From the NCBI RefSeq assembly GCF_025370935.1, contig NC_133479.1:17963239-18027238 (forward strand): a stretch of DNA of 64,000 bases, in the 5' to 3' direction. Below, piece after piece: positions 42,008-54,285 of the stretch. Numbering within the stretch: the first letter of the stretch is position 1; the number at the start of each line of letters is the position of its first letter. The notes under the pieces are model-generated. The model did no database searches and was not told the origin of the DNA. It saw only the letters and a program-made list of their open reading frames with translations. The DNA is from Choristoneura fumiferana. Its lineage: Eukaryota > Arthropoda > Insecta > Lepidoptera > Tortricidae. The position numbers and the translations under genes are program-made.

Positions 42008-42185
42008 CTAGCTGTTGTCCACGACTCCGTCCGCGTAGTATTCTAGGAACTATGCAATTTTCCGGGATAAAACCTATCCTATGTCCTTCCTTGGGACTTA
42101 AACTATCTGTAAACCGAGTTTCATCTAAACCGGTTCAGCGGTCTAGACGTGATTGAGTAACAAACATCCAAATATCCAAACATGT
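42008..42185 (-). mobile_element. Helitron-like non-autonomous element, minus, partial
   Basis: Begins at the inverted 3' terminus (CTAGCTGTTGTCCACGACTC) and runs through CCGGGATAAAACCTATCCTA and GTTCAGCGGTCTAGACGTGA. Confidence 0.65.
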
Positions 42186-42259
42186 AGGATTCAGCCAATA
42201 AAAAGTTGATAAAAGTGCATTCGAAATTTAATTTATTTTCACTGGCCGAAACTGTGTAA

Positions 42260-42484
42260 TCCATACTAATATTATAAATGCGAAAGTGTGTTTGTGTGTT
42301 TGTGTGTGTTGTCGGTCTTTCACGCCGTAACGGAGCGACGGATCGACGTGATTTTTGGCATAAAGATAGTTTATGGGCCCGAAAGTGACATAGGCTACTT
42401 TTTATCCCGGAAAAATGCACAATTCCCGAGGGAACAGCGCGCGATAACCGAATACCACGCGGGCGGAACGCGGGCAAAAGCTAG
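42260..42484 (+). mobile_element. Helitron-like non-autonomous element, 225 bp
   Basis: 5' TCCATACTAATATTATAAAT and 3' GCGGGCAAAAGCTAG, inserted exactly between A (42259) and T (42485) without target duplication. A|TC...CTAG|T is the Helitron signature. No Rep/helicase is present. A clear 3' hairpin was not confirmed by eye. Confidence 0.75.
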
Positions 42485-42499
42485 TTATAAATAATACCT

Positions 42500-43490
42500 T
42501 ATTGCGAAACGATGTTAAGTTAAAGAAATGTTTATTTTATTTTATACCCTATGCGCTTATGTTTAGATTTAAACTAGGATGAATTTTTTCAGCTAATTAG
42601 CGCAGTTTGAATTTCCAGAGAGTTCCAAGGATGTCTTCAGTTTTTATCATTATGGGGGAGTAGGGCAGAAGTTAATTTAAAAACGCCAGGTGGCCAGTAC
42701 TCTTATGGAATGTTAGGCCGCGTTCAGCATTTATTTTCCTTGTCTTGAAATTTTCCGGAATGCGTTCCCGCCAGCTGGCACCATCCTTTTTTGTTTAACT
42801 TGTCTTGTTGGTTCAGAGTGTACCCTTTCTTGTGGTCTGTAAAAAGGAACTGTAATTAGGTGAAGATCTAGATTCCAAATAATTAAAAAATCTTACTAGA
42901 ATAGACTTAATAACCCTCCTTCGGGCAGTCGCGTAAAAATAACCATGTTTAGGAGTCTATAACGGTTCAAAAATACAATTCTGTGACATTGCACCTTAGT
43001 TTTATGCTGATTTGGGAACATTTCGTGACTGTAATACGTATTTTTATTTTTTCTATTTTTCTCCACATGGACGAGAACACTCTCGTAAAAAAAAACCTCT
43101 TTTTTTCAACAAAGTCTACCTTAAAATAGTCTACAACTATAAACAATGCAAAATATCTAGTTCACCGACAAAAGCACACTTTTTAATCAATTTCCCAAGT
43201 GAACAAACTATTACTCGCAAACCCAAGAAAATTAAAAGAACTATCGTTACACTGAGCCGGAAAGAGTTCTAGAAACTTCGGTATTAATGGCACGTGGCGG
43301 ATATTTCTTGAGAAAATTAAATTTCCAAAGTAAAGGTAAGAAGTTGGTTTTATAAAACAAATCCGCATTTCTTGGCTCACCTTGCTAGGTGTGTTTGTGT
43401 TTTTTATGTCAAAATATGTTGTGAGTTTGTTTGAGTTTAGGTATGTACATTAACGAAGTATTATTTATAAATATTGAACTATAAATAATT
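42500..43490. other. Intronic spacer, nothing supported
   Basis: Only a short CCCTCCTTCGGGCAGTCG motif (42915-42932), shared with 20580-20600, stands out. No gene or complete element. Confidence 0.45.
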
Positions 43491-43494
43491 ACTT

Positions 43495-43765
43495 CGCACA
43501 CCCGCGACCTTACGATGGTAAAGTCTATGCAACAAATGTGTGTTCACGCAAGCTCCTCCGCGTCTATACTGAAAAAAAAAAACTAATAAAAATCACAAAA
43601 ACCCAATTATCACCATCGCCATACTATGCTGACCTGTTAGGCTGTTACGTACTCGACCGTAGCCCATCCTCAGCAATACTACCAGACATGTTAGACTACG
43701 CAAATCGTGAACAAAGTAATTGTTTGTGGTTCATTGATATGGACCTCCGCAAAGTAACACCTGTT
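43495..43765 (-). repeat. Hammerhead-family repeat, decayed
   Basis: CGCACACCCGCGACCTTACG, TGTGTGTTCACGCAAGCTCC, then a decayed core region near 43625-43690. The right end carries ATGGACCTCCGCAAAGTAAC in the opposite orientation, so the copy is rearranged. A poly-T and inverted SINE-like tail follow at 43765-43845. Confidence 0.6.
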
Positions 43766-44142
43766 TTTTTTTTTAATGGTAAGGTGCAGGCATGTCACCC
43801 GATGAAAAACAATCACTGCCGCCCATGTACATCCATAACATAAATAAGCTGATTTAATGAGTACGCTCATCAATAAACTACTTTAACGTTCTCGCAGCCA
43901 AATCCCTCTTAAAAATTATTAGATTTTATTGAGCAAAGCTTCTGCTTGTATACGTAGTGCCACGAGAGTTGAAGTGAATGATTACACACACACCTACACG
44001 AAGAACTGATTGCATAAAAGGAGAATGAATGAAAGGAATGAGTGAATGTCAAAATCCCGCTGTCATTACATGGTTGTGTGCGTCAACTCTGGTGGCACTA
44101 GGTACTTGTAATAACTTAAAGAATATCCTGTTTTCTTTCCAG

Positions 44143-44271
44143 ATGGTCCACACAATGATGCCGATAGCGCGGTCTATAGCCCTCGGCATGTCTGCGGCGC
44201 TAACTTTGGCCTACATAGGCCTTGCCCTCGGCCTAGGCCCCCAGAACAAAGAAAGCCAGTTCCATCAACAG
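44143..44271 (+). CDS. Adenylyl cyclase-like exon C (transmembrane segments 4-5)
   Basis: The acceptor TTTTCTTTCCAG and donor GTAAGAA bound 43 codons in phase 0. It continues exon B to give ..FALIL-MVHTMMPIARSIAL, then a helix (GMSAALTLAYIGLALGLG) and a hydrophilic end GPQNKESQFHQQ. The hTMhP followed by R and a helix is the pattern seen at TM4-TM5 of transmembrane adenylyl cyclases. Further exons, including the C1 catalytic domain, must lie beyond this window. None was found between here and 64000, where mobile DNA dominates, so the next intron would exceed 19 kb if the scaffold is right. Confidence 0.72.
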
Positions 44272-44427
44272 GTAAGAATAACCTTACTAAATAATAAACT
44301 TAGAAAAATGTAAAAACCTGTTAATGTCATTTTAAAGCCATAAAAAGAGAAACATAAAAACCATAAAAAGAAATCTCGCTTTCGTTTATCCGTTTGAGAG
44401 CTACGATGCGAAAGACAGACAGATAGA

Positions 44428-44740
44428 TCATAATCATCATCATCATCAGCCTACAGCAGTCCACTGCTGGACATTGGCCTCTTCCATGGCGCTCCACAAC
44501 ACTGTCTTCAGCCCCTCGCATCCATCCGCCGCCCGTGACCCTCTTAAGGTCGTCCGTCCACGTGCATCAGCACGCCCTACACTACTTTTTCCCGTCCGTT
44601 GTCTCCATTCGAGGACTCGTCTGCTCCACCGTTCATCAGTCCTGCGACAGACGTGGCCAGCCCAACGCCACTTCAGCGAACTAATTCTCTGAGCAACGCC
44701 GGTGACTTTCGTTCTTTGTCATGACTCTTGGACAGATGAT
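44428..44740 (-). mobile_element. LINE C-terminal fragment, minus
   Basis: Minus-strand translation: SLK.R.GHVCR.TDERW..RVLEWRQRTGK.SVGR, ending in AMEEANVQQWTAVG with an ATGATG tail (44428-44445 on +). Longer relative of 13626-13745. Frame-disrupted. Confidence 0.75.
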
Positions 44741-45607
44741 ATTGCCGTCAAACTTATTTATAACACCCATGTTTTTGCGTGGGTTAAACCCTGACTTAAA
44801 ACGTAGCTTCAGATTGAACCATTAAGAGCGTTTATACCTGCTGAGCTGGCAACGTTGCATTTTTGTTAGTTTTTCTCGATTATTCCATAAAAATTGAATG
44901 AAAATTTAAAATGTGGTCTGACAGAACTCTTCTTAATATCGCTGCTTATCTAAAATAAGTCACTATTGCAAAATACTACATTTTCGTACTAACTATAAAA
45001 CTGCGTGGAGAATAAGCTAAACTTTGTCGTGAATAAGACACCCAAGTCGCTACTTTCAAAAAATGACTCCGTGGTAGCAATGTGCCGTTATGTGATTGGT
45101 TGGAACTCGACGCTATTTTATCGGTAAGAGCGGCCGCATGCCAGTTGCGCCGCGGTTTTTGACAACTTCACTACGATTCTCTGGTGAACAACGGCACATC
45201 GCGAAATAACCCGCGGGATCGTTGCTTATTGTTTATGCAATAATGCTGCATCGCAAAATACAGCCATCTTTACGAAAAGGGAAGCTAATTATTTGTGCCT
45301 TTTTTTTTGCAATAGTGTTACATTACGAAGTGCAACATTCTTCATGAAAAAGTAAGTATACTACTTATGTCATATTTAGAATTTAGCCTATATTTACGAA
45401 ACGGAAAACGATTTTTATTGTTAACATTGCAAAATATGCCTGTCTATCGAATAAAGTAAGCCATACTTAAATGATATAATAGCTAATTGGGACACTATGC
45501 ACCATAGACCATACTCATAACTAGTTTATTTAAAGCAAATATAGCCACTATTTACGAAACAAATTATTTATTATTCAAGCGTGAATTGGCACTACGTTAT
45601 GTTATAG

Positions 45608-45808
45608 TCTTTACTAATAATACAGATGCGAAAGTAACGCTATCTATGTGTCTGTCTGTTACATTTCACGCCCAAACCACTAAACCGATCCGATGAAATT
45701 TGGCACAGAGATAACTTGAGGCCTAAGATATATACTTATTTTCCCGGAAAATACGAATTTTCCGTGATTAAGGGTTTCTACGCGAGCAAAGTCGCGGGCA
45801 ACAGCTAG
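45608..45808 (+). mobile_element. Helitron-like non-autonomous element
   Basis: TC...TACTAATAATACAGATGCG start, CGATGAAATTTGGCACAGAG middle, and GTCGCGGGCAACAGCTAG end followed by T. The preceding base is G rather than A, so the exact 5' end is uncertain. Confidence 0.65.
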
Positions 45809-45868
45809 TAGTATTATATTTATTGACTAGTTTATCACGCTATCACGTTAAACTAAAAATATTTTTGG

Positions 45869-47496
45869 TTGGTTTCAGAGATGATTAGCAACACAAAACT
45901 TGCAGTGGCAGAGCAACGGAATAAGGTCTTCTCGGATTTATTAATAAGAATAATATCCGGATATCAGCCTGTATGTGATAAGGATGGCCTTGAAAACAGC
46001 TTAAGAACAATAAGGCGCCGGGTGAGGACGGAATCACGCCGTCAGAGCTTCTGAAGGGGGCGGATCACCGGTCCTTAAAATCCTTCAGAGGATCTTTAAT
46101 TCAGTCTTGCTCGAAGGTACAACGCCAGAAGCACGGAACAAGAGCGTGGTGGTGTTAAGTTGTTCTTCTAGAAGGGTGATAACACCTTATGAAGAACTAC
46201 AGGACCATCTCGCTGTTGAGCCATGTTTATAAGCTGTTTTCCATGGTCATTGTAAATCGTCTCGAACACAGGCTCGATGACTTCCAACAACCCGAATAAG
46301 CTGGGTTCCGAAAAGGCCATAGTACCGTAGACCACATACATGCTGCGGCAGGTCATCAAGGAGACCGAAGAGTCTAACTAGCCGCTATGTCTAGCGTTTG
46401 TGGACTACGAGAAAGCCTTTGATTCGGTCGAAACATAGGCAGTTGAGACTCTCCAGCGATGCCATATGACTATCTGTATATCGAAGTGTTGATGTATTTG
46501 TATAGAAACGCTATATGTATAGAAGTACTATTCAGAGTAAGTCCGAGGTCAGAGTACGAACAGAGTTCCAAGGCGATTCCCTTGAAAAGAGGCGTAAGAC
46601 AGGGATATGTGATATCTCAAAAACTGTTTACTGCACTGAAAAACACCTTCAAGCTTCCGGAATGGAAAGGACTAGGCATCAATGTCAACGGCGAATACAT
46701 TACGCACCTTCGATTTTGCCGACGGTATTGTGGTCACAGCAAAGTCATGGAAGAACTCAGCACGATGCTTGAAGGCTTCAATCGAGTCTCCCAATGGGTA
46801 GGCCTCAAAATGAACATGGACAAGACGAAGCTTATGTCGAATGTCCGTGTGTGAGTGACTGCCCTTTTATGGTTGAGAGTTCGGTTCTTGAAGTTGTTGA
46901 CGCGTATGATATATAGTACATACCGTTCAATTAGGTAGGTCCAACTTGGAGGAGGAAGGTCAGTCGTCGAATCCAACTCGGATGGGCAGCGTTTGGAAAC
47001 TTCGCAACGTCTTTTCGTCCAAAATCCCAAAGAGCCTTAAGACGAAAGTCTAGTGTGTTTTGCCAGTGATGACATATGGATCCGAGACGTGGTGCTTCAC
47101 TATTGGCCTTATAAATGGCTCAAAGTTGCTCTGCGAGCTATGGAGAGAGCTATGCTCGGAGTTTCTTTACGGGATCGAATCAGAAAATGAGGAGATACGT
47201 AGAAGAACGGGGGTCACCGACATAGCCAAGCGAATCAGCTCGTTGAAGTGGCAATAGGCAGGCCATATAGCACGGAGAACAGATGGTCGTTAGACTGAAA
47301 AGTTCTCGAATGGAGACTGCGAATCGACAAACGCAACGTAGGACGTCCACCAACGAGATGGACGGATGACCTGGTTAAAGCTGCGGGTTCACGGTGGATG
47401 TAGGCCGCTTCCAACAGAATTACAGAAGCAACTGGAAACCTATGGGGAGGCCTATGTCCAACAGTGGACGTCCTACGTCCAACGGATGATAATGAT
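45869..47496 (+). pseudogene. Decayed RTE-like LINE (RT domain to tail)
   Basis: Pieces in order: pre-RT region (45869-46054), a frame-shifted linker with KNNKAPGEDGITPSELL, RT fingers with NYRTISLLSHVYKLF near 46200, AGFRKGHST near 46300, FVDYEKAFDSV near 46400-46430 with stops, RGVRQGYVISQKLF (about 46590-46630), a degraded FADD site near 46715, WVGLKMNMDKTKLMSN (46795-46845), YGSETWCF (47078-47101), GRPPTRWTDDLVKAAGS (47340-47390) and the terminal GLCPTVDVL with a GATGATAATGATG tail. Multiple frameshifts and stops make it inactive. Its tail is the reference for the short fragments at 5655, 19470 and 63470. Confidence 0.85.
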
Positions 47497-48493
47497 GTTT
47501 TAGTCAATTTTATCCCACAGGAACTCTTGACCGGGATGAAAAGTATTCTTTGTCCTAGAAGATGATTTTTTTCTTTCTGGAGAATTTTATTTTGATTAGT
47601 AACAAGTTTTATCATTATACTCAGCGCGCAAAATTCGGCCCACCTTTCTTACAAAATTACGATTCTGCATACATTTGAGGGCTAAATTTTTGCCGCTCTG
47701 TATAATTATGTTGTGTTTTGAAGGTCTCAATTTTTTATTCTAAAATACACTAAAAGTCTTTAATACGGTAAATATTATAAATCTCGTGACAATAATGTGA
47801 TTTTATATGCTTAAATAGATGTTTGTATTATGATAAAAGTAATTAATGAGAATAATTGAAAGTATCAAACGTTATAATGTGCAATTAAAAACAAAATCTA
47901 GACCTTCTCCGACGTCGGAATTTGTATTCAGACCTTGTTGACAATAATTTTGATGTAAATTTGTGCGCAATACATGATCGGTCGTTATTAAAGAGAAATT
48001 ATGTTATATTTTGTGCACAAATCTGATACGACATTATTCATGATAAAATTTACTTTATCACATGACCTAAAGACAAATAGTCGTTATTTGTCATACATTC
48101 TTGTATTACTGTGTAAGTATTATTACGAGTTGTGACGTTCTTGCTCATAATAATATTAAAAATATTAAGACTTAACTCAAAGTAGTCACTGTTTTTATTA
48201 TTTTTTGTTATAAAGATGTGCCATTTCATATAAGTTTATACTGCAGCTATTCTTGATTAACCAAGGACTTAATAGCACATAGAAGAATGTTTTTAAGTTC
48301 ATTTTAATACAAGATATTCCAAAATTAAATTTGTTTTATTTTTAATTGGCTCTACTGAAAAAATTCGATTTTGAGTTGGGCCGTTTAATTGATAAGCAGC
48401 GATATATAATTTAATGTGTCTACCGATAGCCGTTTGATTTATACATAATTCTATCGTAGTGCAAAAGTAGGAGAGAAACCTCGGGTAGCCCCT
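47497..48493. other. AT-rich spacer before gap, nothing supported
   Basis: No ORF, splice-bounded exon or element ends were recognised. Confidence 0.4.
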
Positions 48494-48593
48494 NNNNNNN
48501 NNNNNNNNNNNNNNNNNNNNNNNNNNNNNNNNNNNNNNNNNNNNNNNNNNNNNNNNNNNNNNNNNNNNNNNNNNNNNNNNNNNNNNNNNNNNN
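48494..48593. other. Assembly gap of 100 N
   Basis: Exactly 100 N. It interrupts a dispersed repeat (partial copy of the 27155 family continues at 48594-49030) about 650 bp left of the second copy of the duplicated segment. Confidence 0.99.
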
Positions 48594-48643
48594 TATTTTT
48601 AATTCTTTATTGTACCATTTTGTCGGCATAGTTAATATATATA

Positions 48644-48909
48644 CAGGATGAAATCTAGGATGTAATACAAAATAGTGTTTTCGTGCTTATTTACTGCTGG
48701 GTAATATATAATGCTATTAACTCTTTTGTTGAAATAAGTCCGATGAAATTTGCGGTTTCCATACATTGTTCATGATTATATTTCAATAATGTATAGAAAA
48801 CCACATTTTTTTTTCAGACTTAATTCAACAAAGAGTTAATGCATTATATTACCCAGCATTAACTGAGCACGAAACACTAATTTTGTATTACGTCCTAGAT
48901 TTCACCCTG
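48644..48909. mobile_element. Tc1/mariner-type palindromic MITE, 266 bp
   Basis: CAGGATGAAATCTAGGATGT and its inverse ACGTCCTAGATTTCACCCTG at the ends, with TACAAAATAGTGTTTTCGTG mirrored inside (CACGAAACACTAATTTTGTA). TA dinucleotides flank it (48642-48643, 48910-48911). The uninterrupted repeat at 27635-27660 shows the empty TA-rich site. Confidence 0.85.
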
Positions 48910-49242
48910 TATATTCGTGCAAAATACAGCTTTCTAGCATTGATAGTACCTGAGAAAGCCGCGGACAGACAGACAGATAGACAGACATGGCGAAACTATT
49001 AGGTTCCGTATATTTGGCAACGGAACCCTAAAAACAGCGAATAAAATAAATATTTAGGGGGGATCCCAAAAAACAAACGTGATTGTTTTCTTGAAATATT
49101 CACAGAATCTTTAGTTGTCTATCACTTTAAATTGCTGGTAATTATTTTTATATTTGTCAGAAAGTTAACAAAGTCCGCATATTTTTGGTATTTTATTGAA
49201 TCAGGCTTTACTTTGCGGAGGTCCATATCAATAAACTAAAAG

Positions 49243-49508
49243 AATTTTAGTTTATTTATTTGATTTAAATTAATGACATGGTTAAGTTACATAAATACGC
49301 TCAATTTAAGCTCCCTTAAACAAAGCTTGGCTGCCGAACACACTGTATTAAAGCTTTCAATTAGTTGAAAAATTGTATACTAACTCGTAGCAGGAACATT
49401 CGTTTTATAAAGTACGCGAGGACTCACGAGATTATGTCTATGTTTAGATATATACGTTAGAATCCGATTATAACGACGCACAAGAGACCCGGTGATATTA
49501 CGTCGTAC
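49243..49508 (+). repeat. Duplicated segment, copy 2, left piece
   Basis: Matches 2995-3257 and ends with the GTAC target duplication of the LTR element. The piece left of 49243 (TGATTCAATAAAT-family end, inverted) is not shared with copy 1 because that side is a gap. Confidence 0.9.
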
Positions 49509-52500
49509 TGAGGTGGTTCACGTAGATCGTCCCGCATATTTTCTTATAAATAGATAGAAATAAAAAGATAATCTCAGAATCAAATTTTAAAGATCATGTC
49601 CACATTTAGAAAGTTACCCGTGGCCCTGAGAATTCCAAGTAAAGACAAAAGTTTAGTTTTTAACAAAAAGTTTAAAAGGCAATTTAGACACAGAAATTCG
49701 ACCCTTTCCAAAAGGGCAAGCAATAAAATACAAGTAGACATATTCAACTCTTAAGGAACAAGTGTAAACAAAGGCCCTTATGCAATCTTTCGTGGAATAG
49801 CAACAAATAATGACTTCCTTCTTGTCAAACGAGACGTGATAAATGACCGCAAGGCATAGTGACATAAAAAAAATCAAACATCAGAGAATTTAGGGTGGGG
49901 CTACGCCCAAAAGTATACTTAACAGTCAATCACAGAGACGACGAATGTCATCCGCAAATGGGATGAACAGATTACTCGCGGGAAAATTTTAAAATTTCAG
50001 AAAGCCGCCTACAGCACTGGAGGGGTTTGTTCCTAGACAAGAGAGTGGGGAAGGTCGCAGGAGGAGAGAAAGGGGATTCGGTCTCTAGAGCTCTGAGGAA
50101 CGGTGCTGGAGAGAAATTGTACAGTGATATCTAATTGTGTTGGTCTTGATTTTCTAAAAATCAATCGTGTCAGCTAGAGTTTTGTTTCAATCCTGAAAGT
50201 CTATAAATAGCTAGGAGTGGTTAAGTCGAGGTAAACTGGAAATTCGGTAAAGTACCAAATTTTATAAATATATTTTCCTTAACAAACACGATCGGCCAAG
50301 ACTCGATATTTCCTTTCAAGACATTACCAATTCGAAAGATGAGTTCAAAGGAGACATTATGCCTGTATGATAACAAAGTCCAAAAAGACTTGTAAAGGAA
50401 TGGAATGTATATATGTATTGTGCATTGATTTTAATTACGATATTTGTCATATGTGTGAAGTTATGGACCCGGCGAGAATCGCCGTAGAAATTACTGGCCG
50501 GGAGGCCATACAATTGAGGCCTATTCAAGAGCTATAAATGGTCAGGATAAATTAAAAGTAAGGTAAATAAAGGGTACCTATGGCCTACGTGTTTGATTTG
50601 TGGTAGGGATGTTGATGATACTAAACTATAAAAGTACGTACATAGGTACTTAAATTTTGTGAAGTGATTATGGAGCCTTGTGAACGTCCTTGATTTGATC
50701 GTTAAAATTCCGAATTATTTTGGGATGTTTTGTTAAAGCCTTAGACGTGTTAACGTAATTATTTTTATGACATACTTTGGGAATAGATTCCTAGTTGACT
50801 ATTTAGATACCACAAACCTTGTCGTATTAACTAAACGAACGATTTAGATTTGACTATGCCAATAAGACAATGGTCCATACTATTTTGTTATATTGTAGAG
50901 TATGATTTATCTTTTCTTTTCTTGTGTATATTTTGTTCTTTGTCTAAGTTCTTTATGCATGTGTGTGTGTGTGTACCCTAGTATAGAGACAGCCAGAAGG
51001 GTTTTTCATTTGGACATTCGTTTTCCCTTCTACTTTAGCTTGGCTTAGGAACTGAATGTCTGGCCTGCCATTGTGTCGTATAAGACCAATGAAGGTTTAA
51101 TTAATCGATCAGTTTCGTTTTGGTCTTTCATTTCTTCCCAAGTGTTTTGGGTTTATTAATGATTTTAATAAAAATATATAAACTACAATTTATTTCATTT
51201 GGTATTCGTATATAAATTCCTTATCCCTTTCGGAATGAATTAATAATGGAGGTCCATAACTTATTTCTAGTAAAGTGATTTCACAGAGTAACCTTTTGTT
51301 GAGAGACCGAGGTAGTATTTACTGCGTGCCTAAGTAACATCCATTATTGAATTTTTCCCTAAACGCACTCAATCATTATTCCCGTTATGTCGAGGAGAGT
51401 TCTAACATTTTCTATATACGTCAGTGAGATTGAATCACGCTAATACAAATAAATTCAAGGGAATACAAGTGTGTTCACAACCTGGTCACTAGTGAGAGAA
51501 TAGGCCTCTTTAGGCACCGACTTGAGTAAATGCTCGATACTATACCTATTGAGTGGTGGCTAACAGAGTGTAATGCCTAACGAGATATTATTTGATATTA
51601 TTTGAGAGTCGAAGAGTTGAGTACATTAACGAAGTCAGGCAGTAGCCGATATCTATCATGAACGTGAATTTCGAGTCTACGACGTGTACGAGAGGACACC
51701 CGATAAGTATACAATTCTTTCTTTTAATGATGCACAAACTAGACGTCTGAGAGTGAGACTAGTGTTTCAGTAGTATATTATTTTCCGATGTTTGGGCACT
51801 GGAAAGGTGGCGGAGAAAAAGAAGCCGGGAGACTTTTGATATAAATTTCAGTACAGTACATATCTCGATAACAGGCAGCGGCGGTTTCTGGGCACACGCA
51901 TACACGCCATGTCTTATGCAGCTGACCTCCGACCTTGGTTTGGCCAAACCAAATATATCACATATTGAATAATAATTGAATAAAACCATGGTACTTGGGG
52001 GAGGCTTTATGCCTAAGAAAAGATCACACCTTACGAGGATGTGCAATTATAAACGCTTCTCAGCGAAAGGAGGTCAGAACTGCCCCCGATAACTTGACTT
52101 TCAAGGCCATATACTGGCGTAGGGTTCCCCCGTGTCAGAGTGAGACCGGTTGTTTTGGTGAGATGTACAAATGCCTCACATAAAGTTCATGCACCATCTA
52201 TCACAAAAGCCGATCGCGTATCTTGAGTGCATATAAAATCATATAAAGGTAGTCTCACTACCTTGAACAGTATCTTCATTGATTTCAATATTCTCACTAC
52301 CTTGTTATTGATAAAAAACCCGTTTAACGTAATCCGGCTGAATGATTGATATTCCTGATTCTTTATTTATCCAGAAAGTGTACTGCGTAAATCACTGTGC
52401 AACTAAATAAAAAATTACTGCTTTTACTGAAGTGTACCCAAACTCCGGGAATGATCCTGAAAATTTCTAGGACACTCTCTTATATTTATAAATATATAAA

Positions 52501-52531
52501 TAGACGATCACGTACGGCTCGTACCATCACA
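49509..52531 (+). repeat. 5' LTR (3023 bp)
   Basis: Very long for an insect Gypsy LTR. A TATA-box candidate TATAAATA is at 50202-50209, followed by GCTAGGAGTGG. (GT)n run near 50960-50975. Small ORFs inside (for example 51759-52046 minus) are not conserved proteins that I recognise. Confidence 0.95.
50202..50209 (+). promoter_or_regulatory. Candidate TATA box of 5' LTR
   Basis: TATAAATA here corresponds to TATAAAAT at 58833-58840 in the 3' LTR. No alternative was excluded, and the start site is not determined. Confidence 0.45.
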
Positions 52532-53144
52532 GAATTTGGTGTCGGTGACCAGGGATCCAAGTACGTATTCGAAATAACGATACGACTGGATATAAATATT
52601 ACTAAAATAAAACACAACGTAGGAACAATGATTGAGTGTAAAAAAAAAAAAAAAAAAAAAAACAGGAATTATACGATGAGAGGATTTGGGGAGCGAAGAA
52701 CAAACTATGTATTATGAGTGTATATATTTTACAGGAATTTTAGGAGAGAGGCCACTTTGGGCAGGCGCCCATGTTAATTATTCCTTGCTATTGTATAGAC
52801 TATAAATTCACTGTAGGGAAACCCACAATAAAATTTATTACGTGTTGTTTTTGACATTTCATGTAGCCTCATTGTCCTGCTTTTAACCAGCAAACGAAAG
52901 ATTGCACAAGTAATACATAACTTAAGTAAGCCTATAACGTTCGGTTTAACGGTCATTTGTCTCAAATTTTTCACTTTGAACGGAATAACGGGAAGAATTA
53001 CGCGAATATTTGATTACTAGGCGTGGTTTTTAGGCGTGTTTAGGCGTTAAGTCAGGATTTTAAGCGAATATTTGATAACTAGGCGTGTTCGTAGGGATTT
53101 TGAAGTAAGTTGTCGCTAGACGTATTAGTTTGAGAATTGTAAAG
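52532..53144 (+). other. Untranslated leader of the LTR element
   Basis: Begins GAATTTGGTGTCGGTGACCAGG; TGGTGTCGGTGACC starting 5 nt after the LTR is the likely primer binding site (tRNA not assigned). Contains an A23 run (52640-52662) and a 24-bp direct repeat GCGAATATTTGAT(T/A)ACTAGG at 53002 and 53064. Confidence 0.7.
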
Positions 53145-54283
53145 ATGCCGGCGGGTAGAGAGGAAGTGTGGCAAGGAAAGATAGGTCGGATAGGACTAAT
53201 AGTTCCGTAGTTGAACCGGAAGGGCGAGCGGGAACGGTAGGAAATGCGACGTTAGATTTGATATTGCAGAAAATGGAAGAATTCCAAGAGAAACTGCAAC
53301 AGTTGAGTGCGAATGGAGGTGCCGGCCGGGCAAGTGTTGCGAGTGGTACTCTACGCGGAACAAACGAGATCGAAAGAAATGATGGCGCCGGGGCCGATAG
53401 GCAGGAATCGATTAGTGTCACGTCCGCGGAAAATAGCACTACGTCATCGGAGACGCGAAACTTGTACGTAATACAGCCTTCCGTTAATAAGCCGAGTTTT
53501 GACGGAAAACCACTTACAAACCCTATTGCATTTTTAAAGCGATTAAAAAAGTACATAAGGGCGGTAAATGGCCAGGGTCGTGAGTTAGAGATCGCATTAG
53601 GTTGCATTACCGGGCATGCGCGTAAGGTTATGGAACTATACTCACAGAGATGGGCTACTTTTGCCGATTTTGAAACCGATTTTAGACGCAACTATTGGAC
53701 CGAGCAGATTCAAGAATCCGTGAGATATAGACTGATCAATACGGTGTATATTGAGGGCTCGGGAGTCTCTATGTCTGAGCATTTTGCGGAACAAGCTGAG
53801 TCAATGCAGTCTTTGACTATTGCTTTTAGCGAAAGAGACATAGTGAACTCTATAATGCGACACTATGCATTAGACATACAAAGGCTATGGTTTACGAGAA
53901 CTGAGGAGGCCACCATTATGCGAGGGGCGGATTTTCTCCGAAGCATTGAGCAAAACATTGTTGTGAGACCGGGAGGTGTAGCGATGGGGGTAGTTGGGGG
54001 AGGCCACAGGAGAGGGCACTATAACAAGCCGCACCCGATACGTCCGATCACCGCCACAATCACGAGCAGCGGGTGGCAAAATAGGTGGCAAAATAGAAGG
54101 GGTTCAGCAAGAGGACGAGTATACCGTCAAGGTCGTATGAGTTATAGAACGAACTATAACAGAGCGACGCCGGTTGGAAATGGACAAGAAGAAGCCAACA
54201 CCAGACCGGCTATTGCTTTTGTAAGAGAGGGCGAGGAAGCAAATCCAACACAAGCCGGGGGAGAGGACAAGCAAAAAAACTAA
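53145..54283 (+). CDS. Gag polyprotein of the large LTR element (start frameshifted)
   Basis: The open gag frame covers 53168-54283 (371 codons if read from GTG 53168). A plausible true start is ATG 53145 in another frame (MPAGREEV); a 2-bp TG excess at 53167-53170 would explain the break. Without it, the first in-frame ATG is codon 36 (53273). Domains: short helix with coiled-coil character 27-48 (LDLILQKMEEFQEKLQQL), a capsid-like region ~100-265 (PSFDGKPLTNPIAFLKRLKK, then the helical AFSERDIVNSIM block), and a basic Arg/Gly/Asn-rich C-terminus 278-332 (QNRWQNRRGSARGRVYRQGR). No CCHC zinc knuckle; the RG-rich tail presumably binds RNA. The stop TAA overlaps the pol start ATG. Confidence 0.85.
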
Positions 54284-54285
54284 TG
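54281..54285 (+). promoter_or_regulatory. TAATG stop-start overlap between gag and pol
   Basis: The gag stop (54281-54283) and pol ATG (54283-54285) share one A. This geometry supports termination-reinitiation rather than frameshift read-through; UAAUG coupling is experimentally known for the Bombyx LINE SART1. Confidence 0.7.

Noticed and set aside
42121..42477. 118-aa minus-strand ORF
   Set aside because: Lies across the two Helitron-like elements; no conserved motif.
48420..48629. ORF spanning the N gap
   Set aside because: Frame is open only because N codons read as X.
51759..52046. 95-aa minus-strand ORF in the 5' LTR (and 94-aa at 60392-60676)
   Set aside because: Present in both LTRs only because LTRs are identical by replication; the reading frame is already shifted near its end between copies.
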